Origin: Umbilicaria muhlenbergii
Lineage: Eukaryota; Ascomycota; Lecanoromycetes; Umbilicariales; Umbilicariaceae
Direction of reading: 5' to 3'
Length of the DNA: 64,000 nt
Assembly: GCA_000611775.1 (NCBI GenBank)
Contig: KK106981.1
Location: 2,409,954-2,473,953, forward strand
How positions within the stretch are numbered: position 1 is the stretch's first letter; each line of letters opens with the position of its first letter. A program made the translations under genes and the position numbers. Shown piece after piece: positions 32,273 to 45,034 of this stretch. The notes beneath the pieces were generated by a model, which ran no database searches, was not told the origin of the DNA, and saw only the letters and a list, made by a program, of their open reading frames with translations.

Positions 32273-34898
32273 ACCGCACCGTCCGCCCTCGACTGACTCG
32301 GCCCACGGCGTGTGCGAGGCGAGATCGCTCGTGGCGCAACGCACTGGACGGGGAGAGGTGAGCAGGCAGATGGTCACGACGTGGGCTCGGCGGCGTGGGT
32401 GAAGGGGTCACTCTGACTTGGACGATGGCTCCCGGGGAGGAGAGGCAGATCAAGTCTCGTAATCACGATGACGCTGGGCCCGCATGGAGCTCGACGGGTA
32501 GTGGATGGTAGTGGATAGTAGTGGATATTACGAGATATCTTACTCGGTGGCAGCGCGAAGAAATGGCTTAGTGGCCAGTGGCCAGTGGGCGGGCGGGTAG
32601 TGGTCAGGCCGGACTGCCACTGCTGCTCCTCACCTCCGAAGATTCATGTCCTCCTTACTCGGCCCCAGTGTCTTAGTAAGTCTAGTCCTCCGTGCCCTAC
32701 GACGATCCCGTGATTGGTGATTGGGCATTGGGGTCCGGGACTGGACTGCAATCATACACCTGCTTTCTAGTCTCTGGGCCATTGGCATTTGCCGGCACCA
32801 CCTGGCTCTGCTGCCTGCCTGCGGCCTGCCTCACTTGTCGTCGCAATAGATGTAGTTGGACACCCGGGTTTCCATGTCTGGGAGCCAAAGCCATGAAGTG
32901 TCTGTGCAAGCCGCAAAGCGTCTGGAGTAGCCCGTGCCATTCTTCAAGCACACATGGGCCCCAATTTACCGAAAGCAATTCGTCGTCATGAGCGTGTAAC
33001 GTCGTACAAGAGATCGTGTCGTGTCAATGATTCTCCGAGATCTTGGCCTATTCTACAAGTACTGCGACTTATTCCGAAATCCGGAGTGAGCGACGAGTGC
33101 TCGTACGGAGACCATTGAATCGGATCCGAGTGGTCTTGGTGACATGAGCGCTGTCAAAACCTGTCCAGTAAGCCATTCTATGTCACGCTACCGGAGCAAG
33201 GGACGCAGGGAATTGCTGAAAATGCCGTAGGGCCTGTGTCAAGTCTAGCAACGCCCCTGGGGAACTACTGCTGCTACTAAGTTATCGTCGTCACAGCTGG
33301 GCTTCCTTCAGCCAGGCTAAAGTGCACAGGCAGCGATGCCTTGGCGACAGCGACGATGTTGCCCCTGAGGCTATTCCTCTCCCGGTCTCCGGAAACAGCT
33401 GTTGGCATTGTTGTTGCCTGAAGCGGCAATAGTTGGACGGCTCTCGACTGAAAGGTGGCGCGAATATGGGGCCCACAATCCGATGGCATAAGGAAGCGCC
33501 AAGCAGCAGTCAGTGCCGAGGTCTCCAAGAAGCAGCACAGACAATTCGACGGTGCGCGACGACATCCTGGCTGAAGCAGAGGCAGGCCAGCGACAGCGTT
33601 GGGGGCAAGCTACGATCCTCGGGTCATTTGCCGATTGTAACCAGCGTGCAGAGTCACGGTACCACGGCTGTTTGTTGAGAAAAAGGCGTGGAAGCATGGA
33701 AGCTCCCCACGTTGGTGGACCGTGTTGTTCCGTGTTTTCATCGCTCAACGATAATGACGACGTTAGATGTCCCTTGTACGGAGTACTGCGACCCTGTCCC
33801 ATGTACCATGTACCGGGGAAGTTATGCCGTTGCTGAGCCTGGCAAGCCCTCGATTCTCCGTGGTCCTGGTCCAGCGAGCAAGATTGGTTCAGCAGGGCAG
33901 GATTCATGTGCGCAAGTGCTGCGAGCCCTGCTAGTCCACTGGCTTTGCACGTCGGATAGTGGCACAACAGTTGCGGGATTCGGTACGTCGGATAATTTGG
34001 CTATGCGTCGATCTGTCGATCCCCTCGCCGGTGGCCCTTCGCGCTCTGGGCATCTTTGACGAGCATGCTCCGAATTGCACCCTTCCCCTCCGCCCATCCT
34101 CTTCACAGTTGGAAGTTACACAGCAATTTGACATTTCCCAGCTCGTGGGAGACGACTAGGTTAAGCTCTAGTCCGTGGGGACCCTGCCGCTGTCGCATCT
34201 TTCTGCTACATTTGCACTTGTTAAGGCGGCCGCTAGGTGAACTGCCAGACAGGGGATTCTGACCATCGTGGACGGCTGTACCCAGTCATTGCCTTTGCTT
34301 CGAGCCGCCATCACTATGTAACCGCGGATGGCACGATCGGGCGTACTAAGATGCCATGCTTCGATTGAGCAATCAGTGGACAGGGGGTGCATTTACAAGG
34401 GACATGCCAAGCACCTCGTACAGCTGCGGGAATACGCCGCTTCTAAGGTATGGAGTCACGGAGTGACTCCGCGTCATAGTACATACATGGTACATGAATT
34501 TACGCTGGCAAAAGAATGTGCATTCTCGAAGTATCTATTCTATTGGATTCTTGTAATCCGAACTCACTTGATGAGGCGTGGGGGTTGGATAGCGTACTGC
34601 CCTGAACATCCGATAAACCTTTACGCCGGCAGGAACGCTCGAGAAAAGTATGGGTGCAAGCAAGCAATGGCCCGAGTTTGAGTTGCGTGGAGTGCTCCTT
34701 AGCTGGCAAAGTGCTTCGTACATAATGCAACTGCCGTGCAGATGAGCAACCTGCTGATACATACCTTAATAACCACTTGCTCTCGCTTTTCGTGCAGCAT
34801 CAACGCACCCGACTTGAGTATCATGGGACCTTATCTTGACAAGTTAACATGGTGGCGAAGTCCAGGAGGGAATGAGTGGCCGTCGGCGTTAGAGACAT

Positions 34899-36736
34899 TC
34901 AGTTCTCTGAATAGAACCACGCTCTCCGACTGCCATATTCCTCACCTGGATGCTGCATAGGTACAGGCACGAGACCCTTGAAGACTTCCAGTCTGGTGGT
35001 CTTTTTCGGGTGTTCAAGGCTCGAGTCCTGCGCCTGGAACCGTGTAAGAGGAAGCAGTACGCCGCATTCCCAGTTACGACAGTTCAATTTCGGTGTCTTG
35101 GATGTTCGGTCCTGGACAAGCTTTCCCCAAGCACTTTCAGAACAATTCGCCGATCCGACATATGCCCAAGCACCAGTGCCGGGACCGGCTGCAGCGTTCG
35201 CAGCCTCCTCGGCGCGGACGAAAAGGATCTTGATCGGTGTCACCGGGTCAGTCCAAGGGGCGGGACAGATCAGGAGAGATGACCAACCTTGTTATGCATG
35301 AGCATGCCCTTTCGTTGGCTCTTGCAATCTCGTAACAACCGCCGCGGAAATGTTGCAGCTGAATACCACTTGGCTTGAAAACAGATTGTACCACCGCACG
35401 GAGCACCCCCTTTCGAGTTTACTACAGTATCATGGGTGGGAAAATATATGCGGAAGCCTCGGTCGATGCTAGCAATCGTTTGCTCTTTGAGTATCGTATT
35501 TTGCAGGCCTTCGGCTCTGCCCCCTTTTGTCGTCATTTGCTTGCCGGTTCTCCACTCATATTCCATCAACCCATCATCTCCTGTTGCAGCAAGATACATC
35601 GCTGTAATGAAATCCATGTCCAGAGAACCGATTGAGGAAGTAACAAAATCCACCTGCAAAGGCCCGTCAGAACCTAGTCCAAGTTCCTTTACCGCCCGTC
35701 CAAGCCCGCAATATCCCGTACGTTTCCATGATGCCGCGTCTCCAGAGTGGGCACCACCAATCGTGTGGACAAAAGCAAGGCCATTTGTCGCCGAGAAGTC
35801 GAAATTATAGACACTCCGTATGACATCTTCTTCGAGACCCATCGCTCTGATGAAGTGGACCAGCTCTTTCCCAAAGAATGTCATATTTTCTGGTAGAACC
35901 TGTTCGCCTCCGGCCAGGCGGGGCAGATCGATGAGGAACACCATGTTCTCCATCACTCCACTTTCTCCCCAATCATAGGGGACTAAGTTAGCAGTGGGAA
36001 CTACAATCCGGAGATAAGACGGGTGAGCGAGTAACATGAGTTTGGAGTGCATGCAGTTGATTTGTCCGTCCATGTTAGGGAAGCACAGTCTGAGGTTTTG
36101 CATACTCGCGGTTTCTCGCTCGTATTGATGCTTGGTTGCAACGTCTTTAGCTTGCATGACAAAGATCATCTTCGTACTACTGGCGTTGATTTTGCCCAGT
36201 AGCCACTCCACATCCCATTGAAAAGAGCTAAATACCGCTAGGGTGAGGTCAACCCGCTGCAAGACCTCTTCGATCTTTATATCTTCGTCCCTTGGATGGC
36301 CGAAAGCCCATGTTTTCTTGACTGTGCCCCTTGGGAACCGAAGCGGGTTTGCTGTTGAAGCGGTGACTATGACTGGTGATGAAGGCTTGGCCGGCTCTGC
36401 CACAGGTTTGCTTGATTTGGCCACTTTGCGCGGCGGAGGAGGTGATATCGACACCTTTCTCTTCCGTGCCAATCTTCCCTCCTCCATCTCTTTTCGGTCC
36501 AAACCTAGCAGACTAGACTTTCCGGAGGCCAAGCTGTTAGAAGGGCCGGTGGAGGGGTCTTTCTTGGGTGTCTGGCTCTCATCTTCGCTGAGTAGATCAA
36601 CAATGTCTATAGCCTTAGCCGGCGCTTGTAATGGTTGTGATCTCTCTTGCGTAAACCCGTTGTTGTCTGTCTTTTGGTCCGCTAGTGACAGTGCAATGGC
36701 TTGCCGTAGCTCCTCGTCGTCGTCTATGTCGTCCAT
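34899..36736 (-). CDS. TDP1: tyrosyl-DNA phosphodiesterase 1
   Basis: Tdp1 releases trapped topoisomerase I peptides and other 3' adducts from DNA ends in the nucleus. Exons 36736-35288 and 35228-34899 give 592 residues. The two catalytic HKD-type motifs are present: MHSKLMLL at about residue 228 and MHNK-ILFV at about 480, the second interrupted by the intron just after the Lys. The following GAWAYVGSANCSESAWGKL is the typical Asn-containing segment. The N-terminus has DDEELRQAIALSLADQ, a good ubiquitin-interacting motif, then a disordered basic region (GRLARKRKVSISPPPPRK), likely nuclear localisation. Length and order match fungal Tdp1 proteins. Confidence 0.94.
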
Positions 36737-37997
36737 AGTATCTACTTCTCACCAGGGAGACCTCATGCAATGAGCTAAAGGTTTCTCAACGCGTCAATCC
36801 CTGCCTGGGCATGGAGGCGCAAAGCTATGTAAGCATAGCAGATGGCTTCGCAGCCAATAGAAGCTTGAGGTTAGTTTGTATCAAGCGAATGCATTGTCCA
36901 CGTGACTGCTTGCTATCCAACACAATCGACTGAACTGGATGGTCGCGAGTTAGGACTCTTTGAGCATGAGCGTGAAGTTTAGGGTTCAGCCTTAACAGAA
37001 CTTGGACTAGCGGGATCTCACTCTGGCTTTCGGTTATCGACAAATAAGCTGTCCCCAGCTTGCAGGCCCCCTTCAACCATCCAGACAGGCCTTGAAAACC
37101 GGTTAACGCAGAGACGGTTGAAGGTATAGCCATGGATCTCTACAACACTTGCTTCAATTCTTTAGATATACCGCTTTAGCCGTTGTAACATTGAGAGGGT
37201 CCTCAGCTGGAGACGGCCCCTTTACCTTTTTCCATACGCCTGCTCAGTATCTTCTCAACAGCGAAAGTAGTTAATAACTGAGCTCTCCAAACCAAGTCTC
37301 AGAGTCCAATCACCCAACCCTGAGCCCCCCATCTCATCCTCCTTCAAACCACCCCTTAGTCGCTAAGTACGTAGTCAAGGAGTCCCTCTGCAGCTACAAC
37401 AGAGACATCCGCCACAAAGGCTACCACTTGTCCTGATACCGAACATGCTCTCATGTGTAATCTCGACTGTGGTCATGGGGTTTCTTGTTCGAGTCATGTG
37501 AGCTATACTGAAGATGTTGGATTTAGGGTATTAAATGCGGGGGCTCGCCTGGATGGACGAGTATTGGTTTGTATGCTTTCGGGCATGTGAATTACCTTTG
37601 GATTCAGAGTTGACCTTTACGGGAGGAGAGCTCCTGGTATTCGCATGTCGTGCCTCGTGCTGCACACTCCTACCTTTAAAAGCGTAGTGAAGGGCATATA
37701 AGAGTGAACAAAATACTACACCGCGATTGGAAAGCACACAGATGATTCCCCATCACTCAGCTAGTATAAACATTATGCACCCTCCTTAGATATCGAACCT
37801 AGAGAAAGCTAGAACCGCTACAGCACTACCCATCAGACAGAGACGATACTAACACACACAACGAACATGATTAAGTATTCAGAGAGCGCTGAGCCAGACA
37901 CTCGGTAGATGGATGGATACAGTCAAAGAGACACGTGTACACATAAGTGTCGTAAACAAGCATCGCGCACATGGGTATCACGAACAAGCTCAACTCC
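36737..37997. other. intergenic; one doubtful 102-codon frame
   Basis: A minus-strand frame at 37133-36825 begins with a true ATG and reads smoothly (GWLKGACKLGTAYLSITESQ and onward) but matches nothing I know and has no visible domain. It could be a small gene or chance. The rest up to the end of the serine-rich gene shows nothing. Confidence 0.3.
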
Positions 37998-40185
37998 TTA
38001 GACGACAGCCACCACAGCAAGAGCGATCTGGAAGAAGTCAGACAAACAGCCCCGACTCAGGCGGAAGACCTCGCAACTTACTATAGCGCCGATAACAAGC
38101 AGTCCGAGAACAGACATGATGCGGTTGATATTCCGCCACCACCTAGCATTCTCGTAGCGAGCCTCGTCGATAGAGATAATCGCCTTCTCGAGATCTCGTT
38201 CTGCTTTGGAGCGACTCCGTGTTTGAGATTGCTCTTCCCGAAGCATCGGCTTCAGAGGCAGTGGCAGGAACGAGGCGACAATCCACGCTAACAACCCCAT
38301 CTGTCAGACACATTCATCTATCCATAAGGGGCCACAGGAAAAAACGTACCAAGAGGAAAGAGAAAGCCAGCAGCAAACAGCAAGATCTGCAACGTCCTTC
38401 TACTCCCGCCACTTCCTTCTGCCTCTTCATCGATGCTAGGGGCTTTGAAGATACTTCTGCGCGCTCTAGCTCTCCTGTCATGCCACAAATGCGGCGACCA
38501 TTCCTCGGTCACCTTGCGTCTGGCAGGACCTCGGATTTCCACCGGCGTGTCACCAGCAACCACGACGGGAGTGATTGCCATGGAGTCGCGAGTTGGAGGA
38601 GCCGTATCATCCTCACGCTGGCGAGTTCGGGGTCGAAAGATCCCCAAAGCAAGATTATCATCAGGGCGGGCGACTCTACTTTGTGGACGGCTGGCAGTAT
38701 TCGCGCCGGAAGAACCGGGGGGAATCGAAATGGAATCTCGAGGAGGGCGGGCGTAATAAGTTCTAGTGATGTTATCAGCTTTGCTCGACTGCCGCACTAT
38801 AGTTCTCCTTGCGGTTTGTGGTTGGTGCTCTCTACGTACCTCGCCCATGTTGGAATGCCGAGAAAGCTTCCTCTCGTTGCTGGTCTGGTGGGTGATGCCT
38901 CTCTTCGATTCTCCCGATTTGAATCCCTTGATAACTTGCCGAAGAACGCTGTGCCAGACGAACGTAGTGGTGGGCCAGGTTGGTCTGGCAAATTTACATC
39001 TTGATTGCCTACCACTCGGATTGTCAAATCGGAACCGTGTCGTTGGTGGCCCCAAGCGGGCACTGGCGGCAATGGATGGTTTGACGCCTCGCCCTCTAAC
39101 CTCGAAGACCTATTGCCTGGAACTAATGAAGATTGGATGTGCAAACTACTACTGCTTCTGTCATCGGAATACTCGGATTGCACAGTCGAGAGATGGGGAT
39201 TCCATTTCTGTAGGGAGCTGCGACTGCCCAAGCGCAACGGCCGCTTTGGAATATTCTCCGACGATTCTGCCCAGGACCCAGAAAACGCAGGTGGCCGAAC
39301 GACGGGATACTGGACGTCGGATCCACTGTCAATCGCTTCCTGAAGGCTAGCATGGGAGGTTGTAGAGGAGATACGGCGGTCTTCGGGGGTAAATGAAGCT
39401 GATGACGCTGGGGAGTACTGCTCGATCGAGCCGTTGACTATCGGCTTGGGCGGCGTCCAGGGAGCTTGATAAGATCTGGACGAATCGGGCCGAGAGCTCG
39501 AAGTCGGTGGGAATGCAGAGTATAATGGGCGTGAAGATCGATCCCTAGTCTTCCTGATGACAGTAGCCGAAGACTCTGTTGAGGAGAGCGAGTTTTCGGA
39601 AATCTTTGAGGGGAGAAATCCTCGACTTGCAGCATCCTGGAAGCCTAACCCGGATGAGGCCGAACGTGATGTACCTGTGCTGCCGTCTCTGCTATCCACC
39701 CGCGGTAAGCTAGGAAGCTCGATGATCTCATCGGAGACGGGCCGCGCTGAACCATGTCGGCTCCAGGCCATGGGGTCATACTGCACATCTAGGGAAGAAG
39801 GCAGTATGTTTTCGACCGAGTCTGGGGCATCTGGTATAACAGTAGGGTTCGACTGCACTCCAATGCCTGATCCTCTGCTAGAGGCTACATCCTGTCTAAC
39901 GTTGCCTTTCGCTATGTGTAGTGGCATTGGCGCTAACTCTTTCTCTGGACCATCGTTATCTGAGACATCGGCTTCATCCTCAAACACCCATCCCTCCCCT
40001 CGACCGTTGGGCGGAAGGACCTGCGACGCTTGGGTAGGGAAAGGGCTACTTCGATAGATTGTAGCTTTGGGGTCATCGATGCTGCGTAGAGAAGGTAGCA
40101 AGAGCTCATTGGTGTGTGATTCGGATCTTTCGTGGAGTGCCCGCCGCGGGGGTGAGCGCCTCAGTGTGCGTGGAGGGGAGGGCAT
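37998..40185 (-). CDS. serine-rich protein with two C-terminal membrane segments
   Basis: Four exons: 40185-38840, 38762-38350, 38287-38082 and 38027-37998, giving 664 residues. About the first 550 residues are disordered and rich in Ser, Pro and Arg, with many possible phosphosites (for example PSPPRTLRRSPPRRALHERS). The C-terminus has a hydrophobic segment, LQILLFAAGFLFPL-AWIVASF, created by splicing across the 38350/38287 intron. A charged loop containing ARWWRNINRIM follows, then a second segment, VLGLLVIGAIIALAVVAVV, which ends the protein. This layout, a long cytosolic tail anchored by a membrane hairpin, recurs in uncharacterised fungal serine-rich proteins. The function is unknown. 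It is divergent from RCE1. Confidence 0.82.
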
Positions 40186-41095
40186 GACGGGTCATTAATC
40201 GCATTACGCTGAAGAAAGCTCTTGGGAAAGAGATTGTCGGATCGTACGGACTGTACTCGTAAGGAAAGTTTAGGGGATGGGGACGAAGTGAATTAAGAAA
40301 GTGTATGTAGGTAGTTTAAACGATTGACAAGAAGTATGAAATGAGCGACTAGAAGAGTAAAGGAAAGAAAGGGTTGGCCGGGTCACACTGGAGTGAAGGT
40401 GATGAGTTTCAAAAGTACAGAGAATAGAAAAAGAGAGAGAAAGAATTGGCGCTGTTGCAGCAGAAGCAGGGTGGGCGCGGGGGGTGGGACGTCGAGTTAG
40501 GGGGGGGGGGTGGGTGAATAATATCGAATAATATAAGAATACTGGTTCGGCGATGCTTGGCTGTAACCCATGCGAACTGCACGCCCGCGGTCATGCGACG
40601 CCAGCTCTAACAATCGCCGTTGACGATGGACGCTGCCGTTGCCAAAACGGTGAAACTGGCTTCCAGCGTGGAAAGCAATGCGAAGGTTGAAGTCATCACT
40701 CGGTGATGGAGCAGGAATGCCAGACTGAGGAGACTGTTCCCCAGCAACACTTGCATTCGTGAGCACTTTCTTATCGATAAGGCAACGCGTGCCGGGGACG
40801 ACACGTCTCCGCTAAAATTATCTAATTTCTGCTGCGCGTTCTGCTTTTCTTATAAATGTAAAATATCCGATTGGGGCTGGATTGAAACGGGCAGAAGCTT
40901 GGTGCGAGTAGCGGCGCGAAGATGTCATAGCCGCAAGTTCATTCAACTCCAATCAGCCTTGCCAGCCGAGACGTTTGGACGACTTCTGAATCCGTTTCAT
41001 GCCTGTCACATGTTCTTCTTATAGCTTGGTGGACTGAGGACCAGGCCTTGTTCGCGTTTGGAGACTTGCCTGTTTTTGCTAATATTGTCGTTGTG
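40186..41095. promoter_or_regulatory. divergent promoter, serine-rich gene / RCE1
   Basis: 910 bases between opposite start codons. The palindrome CTTATCGATAAG sits at 40770-40781, the third copy in the window. The left part has G-rich tracts (near 40500) and purine runs. Confidence 0.55.
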
Positions 41096-42415
41096 ATGAT
41101 GGCGCCGACGGGTTTCCTTCAGCAGCTAAAGAGCTACTACACCAAAGACGCTGGTGGGTTACCCCTACATTGGCTGGCATCCATGTAGCCATCGAACTCA
41201 ACAAGAACATCGGACTGTGGTCCTGGCAGAGACAACGATACTGATTATGGGGCTGTAGACAAAGACCGACCGGTCATTTCTGCTAGAACGGCTGCACTTC
41301 TCTCTGTAAGCAAAGTGAACGTTCATATTACGCACCATACCTTGTATTTTAACTCTCAAGCCCTTATGTCAACGCACAGTATCTGCTTAGTCTTTGAACT
41401 TTGAGTGCTACGCCCAGTTATCTTTCACAGTCTATCATGGCATTCATATAGCTTTATCTTTCACATTATATCATGCCCTTTTATCTATAGCTTGATTTGT
41501 CACTATCAAAATCTATCCTGAGACCTAAGCTCATACCCCCTCCAGGTCGCCTACACCCTCCTCTACGTCATCCCCTTCTACCTCTCCCCCACCACCCGCC
41601 CCTCCCCCTCCCTCTCCCGGGACGCCCCCTCCGTCATCCGCGCCCGCATCCGCGCCGTCACCCTCTCCACCACCCTCAGCACCCTCTCAACCATCTACAT
41701 CCTATCGACCCTCCCCTCCGCCTCCCTGTCCTCAACCCTCCGTCTCCTAGGCTGGTGGCCCATCCACCCCCTCGACATCGCCCGCACCCTCCTCCTAACC
41801 GCCCTCCTCTTCTCAGGCCCGCTATTCGAAAAAGGGATCATAGAAAACGGATGGCGCGACTGGATGCGCGGACGTTCCCTCCACGCCACCCTCAGCAGCT
41901 GGATCGGCTGGCGCAACTTCATCGCTGTGCGCCCCCCGCGTATCGTCTTCTTCACCCCCCTCTACTTCGGCATCGCGCACATTCACCACTTCTACGAATA
42001 CACCCTCACGCACCCGCACACGCCCCTCCTGCCCGCCCTCGTGCGCTCCCTGATCCAGTTCGCCTACACCACAATCTTCGGCTGGTACGCCACCTTCGTC
42101 TTCCTGCGCACGGGCAGCTTACCCGCCGTCGTCCTCGCGCACAGTTTCTGCAACTGGTGCGGCTTGCCGAGGTTGTGGGGACGGGTGGAGGCGGGGGAGC
42201 CGATCGGGCCGCCGGATGTGAGGGGGAAGGATGATGGGGATGGTGGGGCCGGGGGGAGGGGGAGTGGAAGGGTGGAGGAGGGAAGGTTGGGGTGGGGGTG
42301 GACGGTGGCTTATTATGTTATTTTGTTCGCGGGGGTGGGGGCGTTTTATAGAGGCTTTTGGTTGCTGACGGAATCGTCGGGGGCTTTGGCGGAGTTTGGG
42401 GGGCGGAAGAAATGA
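41096..42415 (+). CDS. RCE1: CAAX prenyl endopeptidase Rce1 (type II)
   Basis: Rce1 is the ER intramembrane protease that removes the last three residues of farnesylated or geranylgeranylated CAAX proteins such as Ras and Rho. The large exon 41546-42415 is firm. The proposed upstream exons are 41096-41157 and 41206-41305, giving 343 residues in frame (start MMAPTGFLQQLKSYYTKDA; the next Met is equally likely). Motif one is SGPLFEKGIIENGWRDWMRG, where the usual Glu-Glu pair reads Glu-Lys. Motif two is FGIAHIHHFYEY and motif three is LAHSFCNWCG. Hydrophobic helices alternate as expected. A Gly/Asp-rich insert near residue 280 precedes the last helix. Intron 2 (240 bases) is long for this window and contains a tandem duplication. 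Confidence 0.85.
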
Positions 42416-43009
42416 TTTGGTCGTGGGGGGTCGTGGTGGGCGGGAATGGGTAGGTGTAAATGGGGTATGATCGCGACTCTGGAGCTCGGACGGGGCCTTT
42501 GACTGCTATCTGCTTGATTATTATTACTTGGAAGGCGGTGCGCGGAGCTTCAGACTTCAGATTTTATGAAGACCCAATGAGTGCTATATAGTCTTTGCTT
42601 TCTATCTTTAGTGATGCTCTGTTGGCAGTCTTCAGGTTCTCCCAAATCAAAAGGGGGTCTAGAATCCGCTATAATTTAAAACATCTCTTCCTTCTAAGCG
42701 TCTGCTGGTACAGGGTGGCGCCGATTTGCCAACTTGTTATACTATTTCAACCGAATATCCGACAGGCTCAAACGAGCGCAATACCCGTGAGCAAGTATAA
42801 GGTACCCTCTTACGCTGACACAGACCTCCGCTCAGGTGAAATTTGTATCCAACGCTCGCCAGTGTCCTCAGAATGTAACCTTCACGACCGTCGCTATGCA
42901 CTTTGTTGGTGGTGTCCAATTGATTGGGGACAACCGAACTTCATCACACCCAAGGGACTCGCGGACACTGTACAGCATTGCTTCCATGATGGTGGTGCAC
43001 TTTAACACG
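42416..43009. other. intergenic between convergent RCE1 and ALE1
   Basis: A 594-base 3'-3' spacer. A plus-strand open frame at 42595-43005 has no ATG at its start and no motif, so no gene is called; it should hold both terminators. Confidence 0.4.
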
Positions 43010-45034
43010 TCATAGCTCCTTTCCTAGCTTGTCTCCTACAGCAATCTTCAAGTCTTCCCCTCTGGGCATTGCCACGTTAGTGCCCTTCCGCCTTCTCGCT
43101 TCGACCTCATCCTTTACTTCCTGCACAGCTTCATCAAAGTCGCGGCCGGGATCACTTGGCAGACCCATGAGAGTTCCGTTGAGTGTCTCTTGACTGGCTG
43201 AACGCGGTATGGAGTGATTCCTCACCCTAAGGCGTTTGTCTAGCCATTGCTTGACTGGTGAGGCAAAGAAAGCCATTGATACGGCAACACCGACAACCGC
43301 GTAGAAGTAGACGCGAGCCCAGACAAGGAGGCTATCCGGTAAGGTAAGCAACACGAAAGGTGCGGTGGTGAAGCAAAAGGCCACTTGAGTAGTCACATAG
43401 GATAGAATGTCATAGTACCGCTTGTACGACGTCGGATGCTGGCCGTCAGAGGTAAGAAAGAACGGCCGAACATGCCGACGGAAGTCTATTCTGGTCAGCA
43501 GATTCCGGAAGATTATATACGGTGAAGACTGACTCTTTGCGACAGTCTGCAGAAATGCACCCAAAACAAAGGTCAGATAGTAACCTGGATAGAAGCCGTG
43601 CCAGAAGGCGCTCGTCACAAAGGTTGCCAAGCTGGCACGGAAACCTGGCTTCTTGCCTTTAGGAGTTACCCTAAGGTACATGTAATTCCGCAACCAGTTG
43701 TTGGTGTTCATGTTCCAGCCCTCGAGGTAGGCGCGGGTATTCTGGGCTGTCTCAATACCCCATGGATTGACATTCTGTAAACGGTTCCACTGTATGCGTC
43801 CGGTCTTCGGATCAATGCCCTTGTAACCAAGCCCTGAGAGTATACAAGCACCCTCTGTGAGCGACCACACTCCATAGTATTTTAGACGAGTGGTGAAGCC
43901 CAGCATTTGTAGAATCCATACTCGTCGGAAAAACCCGTATTTCATATACTGATCACCAAGTACAAGCTCGGTGTTGTACCACCCAGAAAACTTGAGGAAA
44001 AGAAAAATCCACGCCAGTCCAGCTGCCGCTTTCCATGCGGCAGGTGTGCCACTTCGAGGTATTTTGCGCTTCTTCCGTGTTGGAGGCCGCTTAGATGGAT
44101 CCGTTCCCGCGGGAACTTCGAACATAGTGGTCTCAATCCAGCGACGGTATTCGACGTAGTCAAAGGATGGGCCAGCAAACAGAGAAGGGAAGAATAGCTG
44201 GAGGTCATTAGCCAAGGCGGCAGAGCGGAACGACCGATTTCCTGCTTACCACGTAGCCTGCAAAGTCGAGGAGGCTAGGGAGCTGAGGCAAAGCTCTCTC
44301 CCTCTGAATTTCGACGAGGTCTTTTTCCGGTAGCCGGCCATCATGCACATTCCAGCAAAAGGCCGTAAGCTGCCGATATCAATGTCAATGCGTTGACTGC
44401 ACACTGGATGGAAAGCTTACTTTCATGGCCAGTACCATTTGTGCCCCTATAGTACATCAACAGCTGTCTTCACTTGCTTGCACCGAGGAGACATACCCGT
44501 GATATCAACCTTGTCCGGTGCATTGGCAATTTGCCGGTACACGTGGTTGATAGACATATGACCCATTACGAACACGAATCCGATCCATGGCATAAAAGGT
44601 CCGTCAATATATGCCGCTATCAAGTATGCCCCAGCCGAGCTGATGCACAGCGTGCGGATACCGCTCCATAAGTCGAAGAGGCCAACGAGGTAGAATAAAG
44701 ATACCCTGGGCTTCCGCTTCAGTCACACAAGTCCCGTAAGATTTATGGTTGCTGACCTACGCTATTATGAAGAGGTTTTTCTGATAGGGTTTGGCATCGG
44801 GTATACGCTTGAGGACTCCGGCAAGTGGATAGGATAGGAGGAAGGACGTTATAAGTTTGACTAGCAATCGATTAGTTGGATTGCAGCATTCAGGCGTCCA
44901 AGTGTACTGCTCACGTTCATCGACCGAAGCACCTGTCAAGCCCGCCAAATACGTAAAAGCTGGTATGGCATCAGCGAAGATCCCATACCAGCACGCGGTT
45001 TTGGAAGCTCACGAGCGTTGATATGAGGTAGCAT
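43010..45034 (-). CDS. ALE1: MBOAT lysophospholipid acyltransferase Ale1
   Basis: An ER membrane enzyme that re-acylates lysophospholipids (Lands cycle). Seven exons: 45034-45013, 44959-44915, 44860-44761, 44705-44497, 44446-44421, 44369-44250 and 44197-43010, giving 569 residues. The N-terminus reads MLPHINAPFTYLAGLTGASV after splicing; the first exon is 22 bases and the fifth only 26. The typical MGHMSINHVYRQI and FCWNVHDGR are split over exons 4-6. In the last exon FFPSLFAGPSFDYVEYRRWI and WNMNTNNWLRNYMYLR lead to the catalytic His in SAFWHGFYPGYYLTF (about residue 370). Several hydrophobic helices follow, then a charged cytosolic tail. It is divergent from VPS45. Confidence 0.93.

Larger units (their letters stand above)
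30719..34898. promoter_or_regulatory. 4.2-kb gene-free upstream region of the WOPR gene
   Basis: From the WOPR start codon to the 3' end of TDP1 there is no supportable gene, so the whole 4.2 kb lies upstream of the regulator alone. Two near-matches to the WOPR site as I remember it (TTAAAGTTT) lie close to the start: ATAAAGTTT at 30759-30767 and AAGCTTTAA (one mismatch from the complement) at 30867-30875. These would fit autoregulation. Simple repeats at 31.2, 32.0 and 32.2 kb are listed separately. Homologues in other fungi are known for unusually large promoters. A 5' UTR intron or non-coding transcript within is possible. Confidence 0.5.

Noticed and set aside
38219-39004. 261-codon plus-strand frame
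   Set aside because: Antisense to the serine-rich gene, whose four-exon structure and membrane segments are much better supported.
41497-42234. 245-codon Pro/His/Arg-rich frame over RCE1
   Set aside because: It is the shadow of the C-rich RCE1 exon in another frame.
42595-43005. 136-codon plus-strand frame between RCE1 and ALE1
   Set aside because: Begins without ATG and shows no family resemblance; it sits in a convergent spacer.
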